Positions 14,946 to 16,154 of a stretch of 16,154 bases of DNA are shown piece after piece. The notes beneath the pieces are model-generated. The model was not told the DNA's origin. It ran no database searches and was given only the letters and a program-made list of their open reading frames with translations. The first letter of the stretch is position 1; the number at the start of each line of letters is the position of its first letter. Location of the stretch: positions 1 to 16,154 of the forward strand of contig JAJRUR010000090.1 of the NCBI GenBank assembly GCA_024277695.1. Direction: 5' to 3'. The translations under genes and the position numbers were made by a program. The stretch comes from Bacteroidota bacterium. GTDB lineage: Bacteria > Bacteroidota > Bacteroidia > Chitinophagales > Saprospiraceae.

Positions 14946-15903
14946 TAAATTTTTCAAATCGATTTTAAGTGATATAGAAGTTGCCAAAAAGTATATCCGT
15001 ACTATTCTATCCAAAGACTTACGGGATACTATCGAAATCGACACGCTTCAGCACTGTGATACGGGATTTGTATTAGGAGATCTGCGGGAGGTATTTTCTG
15101 ATGTGGTATTTCGTTGTAAAGTAAAGGGGAATAGAGACGCTTTTCTATCATTAGTTCTCGAACACAAGAGCAAGCCCGATCGGTATGTGATTTTACAACT
15201 CTTGCTCTACATAGCTTATGGATATTACAAGCAATATAGATCTGGAGATCAGATACATTTGGTTTTACCAGTTATACTGTACCACGGTAAGGATGCTTGG
15301 GAGGTAAAAACTATAAAGGATCTCATCCATGACTTGCCTGAGGAACTGGTGGCATTCATTCCAAGTTTTGCAGTTGAATTTGTTGATTTGGCCAATTTTT
15401 CGGACGAACAGTTATCGGATCTTGAGGAGTCATTAATAAGTTCTGTGCTGATCCTACAGAAATATGCTATGCGACCTGCCGAGTTGGCTGAGAAGCTTGC
15501 ACATATTTACAATAAGTTGGATGCTGTGCGCGACCGGAACTTTATACGACGGATAATTGTTTATAGCCTACAACTTGTAAAGCAGGAGTTCGTCCAACAA
15601 GCCATTATGAATATCTCGCCCACGATAAAAAAGGAAGTTATGACAGCATATGACACACTTATTCAGCAAGGAATAGAGCAAGGAATAGAAAAAGGAATAG
15701 AAAAAGGAATAGAGCAAGGAATAGAGCAAGGAATTGAGCAAGGAATCGAAAAAGGAATAGAGCAAGGAGAATGGAAAAAGCAAATCGAAGTAGTGATCAA
15801 CGGATATAAAAATGGTCTATCACCCGATGTACTATCAAAAATCACCCTGTTGGAAATACAAAAAGTTCGTGAGATCATAGCGGAGTATAAAGGGGATTCA
15901 TGA
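14917..15903 (+). CDS. Rpn-family PD-(D/E)XK nuclease
   Basis: The 328-residue protein has the Rpn (transposase_31-like) nuclease domain: NPHDKFFKSIL (7-17), FSDVVFRCKV with Asp62, LSLVLEHKS with Glu82 and Lys84, and LQLLLYIAYGYYKQY with Gln94. Together these make the D...E-x-K...Q active site. HLVLPVILYHG follows, then a helical middle. The tail has eight Gly-Ile-Glu-Gln/Lys units (252-283), GEWKKQIE, and a closing helical segment. Rpn proteins were first linked to recombination and later described as antiphage toxins inhibited by their own separately translated C-terminal part (RpnS). Internal ATG codons at Met185, Met231 and Met242 could start such a product here. The first ATG lies inside the methyltransferase gene, so the two overlap by 29 bases. 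A near-identical second copy of the tail follows after the stop. Confidence 0.93.
   Translation: MSKIVNNPHDKFFKSILSDIEVAKKYIRTILSKDLRDTIEIDTLQHCDTGFVLGDLREVFSDVVFRCKVKGNRDAFLSLVLEHKSKPDRYVILQLLLYIAYGYYKQYRSGDQIHLVLPVILYHGKDAWEVKTIKDLIHDLPEELVAFIPSFAVEFVDLANFSDEQLSDLEESLISSVLILQKYAMRPAELAEKLAHIYNKLDAVRDRNFIRRIIVYSLQLVKQEFVQQAIMNISPTIKKEVMTAYDTLIQQGIEQGIEKGIEKGIEQGIEQGIEQGIEKGIEQGEWKKQIEVVINGYKNGLSPDVLSKITLLEIQKVREIIAEYKGDS
15550..15860 (+). repeat. Direct repeat, upstream copy (within rpn)
   Basis: This segment of rpn is repeated at 15916-16154. Upstream of the tetrapeptide array the offset is 366 bases; after it the offset is 294, because the second copy lacks six 12-base units. Outside the array I see only three differences: ATT/ATC, CAG/CGG and TCA/TCG. 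The copy reaches the window edge, so the true repeat is longer. Confidence 0.95.
15670..15765 (+). repeat. 12-base tandem repeats encoding GIEQ/GIEK in the rpn tail
   Basis: Eight 12-base units of the form GGAATAGA followed by GCAA or AAAA encode Gly-Ile-Glu-Gln or Gly-Ile-Glu-Lys (order Q,K,K,Q,Q,Q,K,Q). Because 12 is a multiple of 3, gain or loss of units keeps the frame and only changes tail length. The number of such tetrapeptide repeats is known to vary between strains in Rpn proteins. The duplicated tail downstream has two units, which shows this variation within one locus. Confidence 0.95.
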
Positions 15904-15915
15904 CCAGCTTTCAAG

Positions 15916-16154
15916 TGGATAATTGTTTATAGCCTACAACTTGTAAAGCAGGAGTTCGTCCAACAAGCCATTATGAATATCTCGCCCACGATAAAAAAGG
16001 AAGTTATGACAGCATATGACACACTTATCCGGCAAGGAATAGAGCAAGGAATAGAGCAAGGAGAATGGAAAAAGCAAATCGAAGTAGTGATCAACGGATA
16101 TAAAAATGGTCTATCGCCCGATGTACTATCAAAAATCACCCTGTTGGAAATACA
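15916..16154 (+). repeat. Direct repeat, downstream copy, cut by the window edge
   Basis: This is the second copy of the rpn 3' region, starting 12 bases after the rpn stop codon. The identical part begins at GGATAATTG (15917). A degraded match (GACC.G..CTTT) may extend the homology back to about 15902, overlapping the rpn stop. The very high identity points to a recent duplication or ongoing gene conversion. Confidence 0.95.
15973..16154 (+). CDS. Orphan Rpn C-terminal tail (possible stand-alone RpnS), partial
   Basis: The downstream copy is open in the same frame as rpn from just after the rpn TGA to the end of the window. Its first ATG is 15973, matching Met231 of the full protein. From there it encodes MNISPTIKKEVMTAYDTLIR, two GIEQ units, GEWKKQIEVVINGYKNG and LSPDVLSKITLLEI, then it leaves the window. 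It contains no nuclease domain. It differs from the parent tail by one substitution (Gln250 to Arg) and by having two repeats instead of eight. If translated, it would resemble the small RpnS product known to block Rpn toxicity. Equally, it could be an untranslated cassette. No promoter or ribosome-binding site is evident. The 3' end is missing, so its completeness cannot be judged. Confidence 0.55.
   Translation, partial: MNISPTIKKEVMTAYDTLIRQGIEQGIEQGEWKKQIEVVINGYKNGLSPDVLSKITLLEI

Noticed and set aside
15568..15914. Minus-strand ORFs with Cys-Ser-Ile-Pro or Leu-Tyr-Ser repeats opposite the rpn tail
   Set aside because: They are antisense readings of the 12-base tetrapeptide repeats and have no independent coding features.

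Overview
The window looks like chromosomal DNA of a Bacteroidota bacterium, probably from the Saprospirales/Chitinophagales side, although the rank below phylum is a guess. It is AT-rich. Several genes are preceded by boxes matching the Bacteroidota sigma-factor -7 element TAnnTTTG, and Shine-Dalgarno sequences are not obvious. The gene content is also typical of the phylum: a secreted helix-hairpin-helix/beta-barrel protein, a ribosomal protein with an extra C-terminal helix-hairpin-helix domain, and an M20 amidohydrolase.

Layout. Bases 1-570 are gene-poor, with a doubtful 61-residue membrane ORF and short inverted repeats. A small secreted DUF4177-like protein (minus, ends 580) diverges from a thiolase (plus, 1406-2590), which is followed by rpsP (2720-3838). 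The rpsP product carries an internal 33-residue repeat array and a C-terminal helix-hairpin-helix domain. A structured 3' tail and a strong terminator follow. A conserved-looking protein of unknown function (4068-5456) converges on the two-gene minus unit HhH/beta-barrel protein -> ribD. A four-gene minus unit then runs ppk2 -> S4/Hsp15-like gene -> ribF-glycosyltransferase fusion -> RluA-type pseudouridine synthase, with 18-base spacing, a 4-base overlap and an 8-base overlap. On the plus strand, an M20 amidohydrolase and a TPMT-like methyltransferase lead into an Rpn-family nuclease gene whose start lies inside the methyltransferase gene.

The most interesting part is the right edge. The Rpn gene (14917-15903) encodes a PD-(D/E)XK nuclease with eight G-I-E-Q/K tetrapeptide repeats in its C-terminal tail. 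Rpn proteins have been described as antiphage toxins whose C-terminal tail, translated separately from an internal start (RpnS), acts as the antitoxin. Directly downstream, in the same frame and after a single stop, lies a nearly identical second copy of that tail with only two repeats. It runs off the window. It could be a free-standing antitoxin or a silent alternative tail.

Other points of note are the single-frame RibF-glycosyltransferase fusion and the recently expanded 99-bp repeat array inside rpsP. ribD and ribF provide two riboflavin/FAD steps but sit in separate units, and no FMN riboswitch was seen. The rest is ordinary housekeeping: thiolase, S16, RluA, PPK2 and M20 hydrolase.
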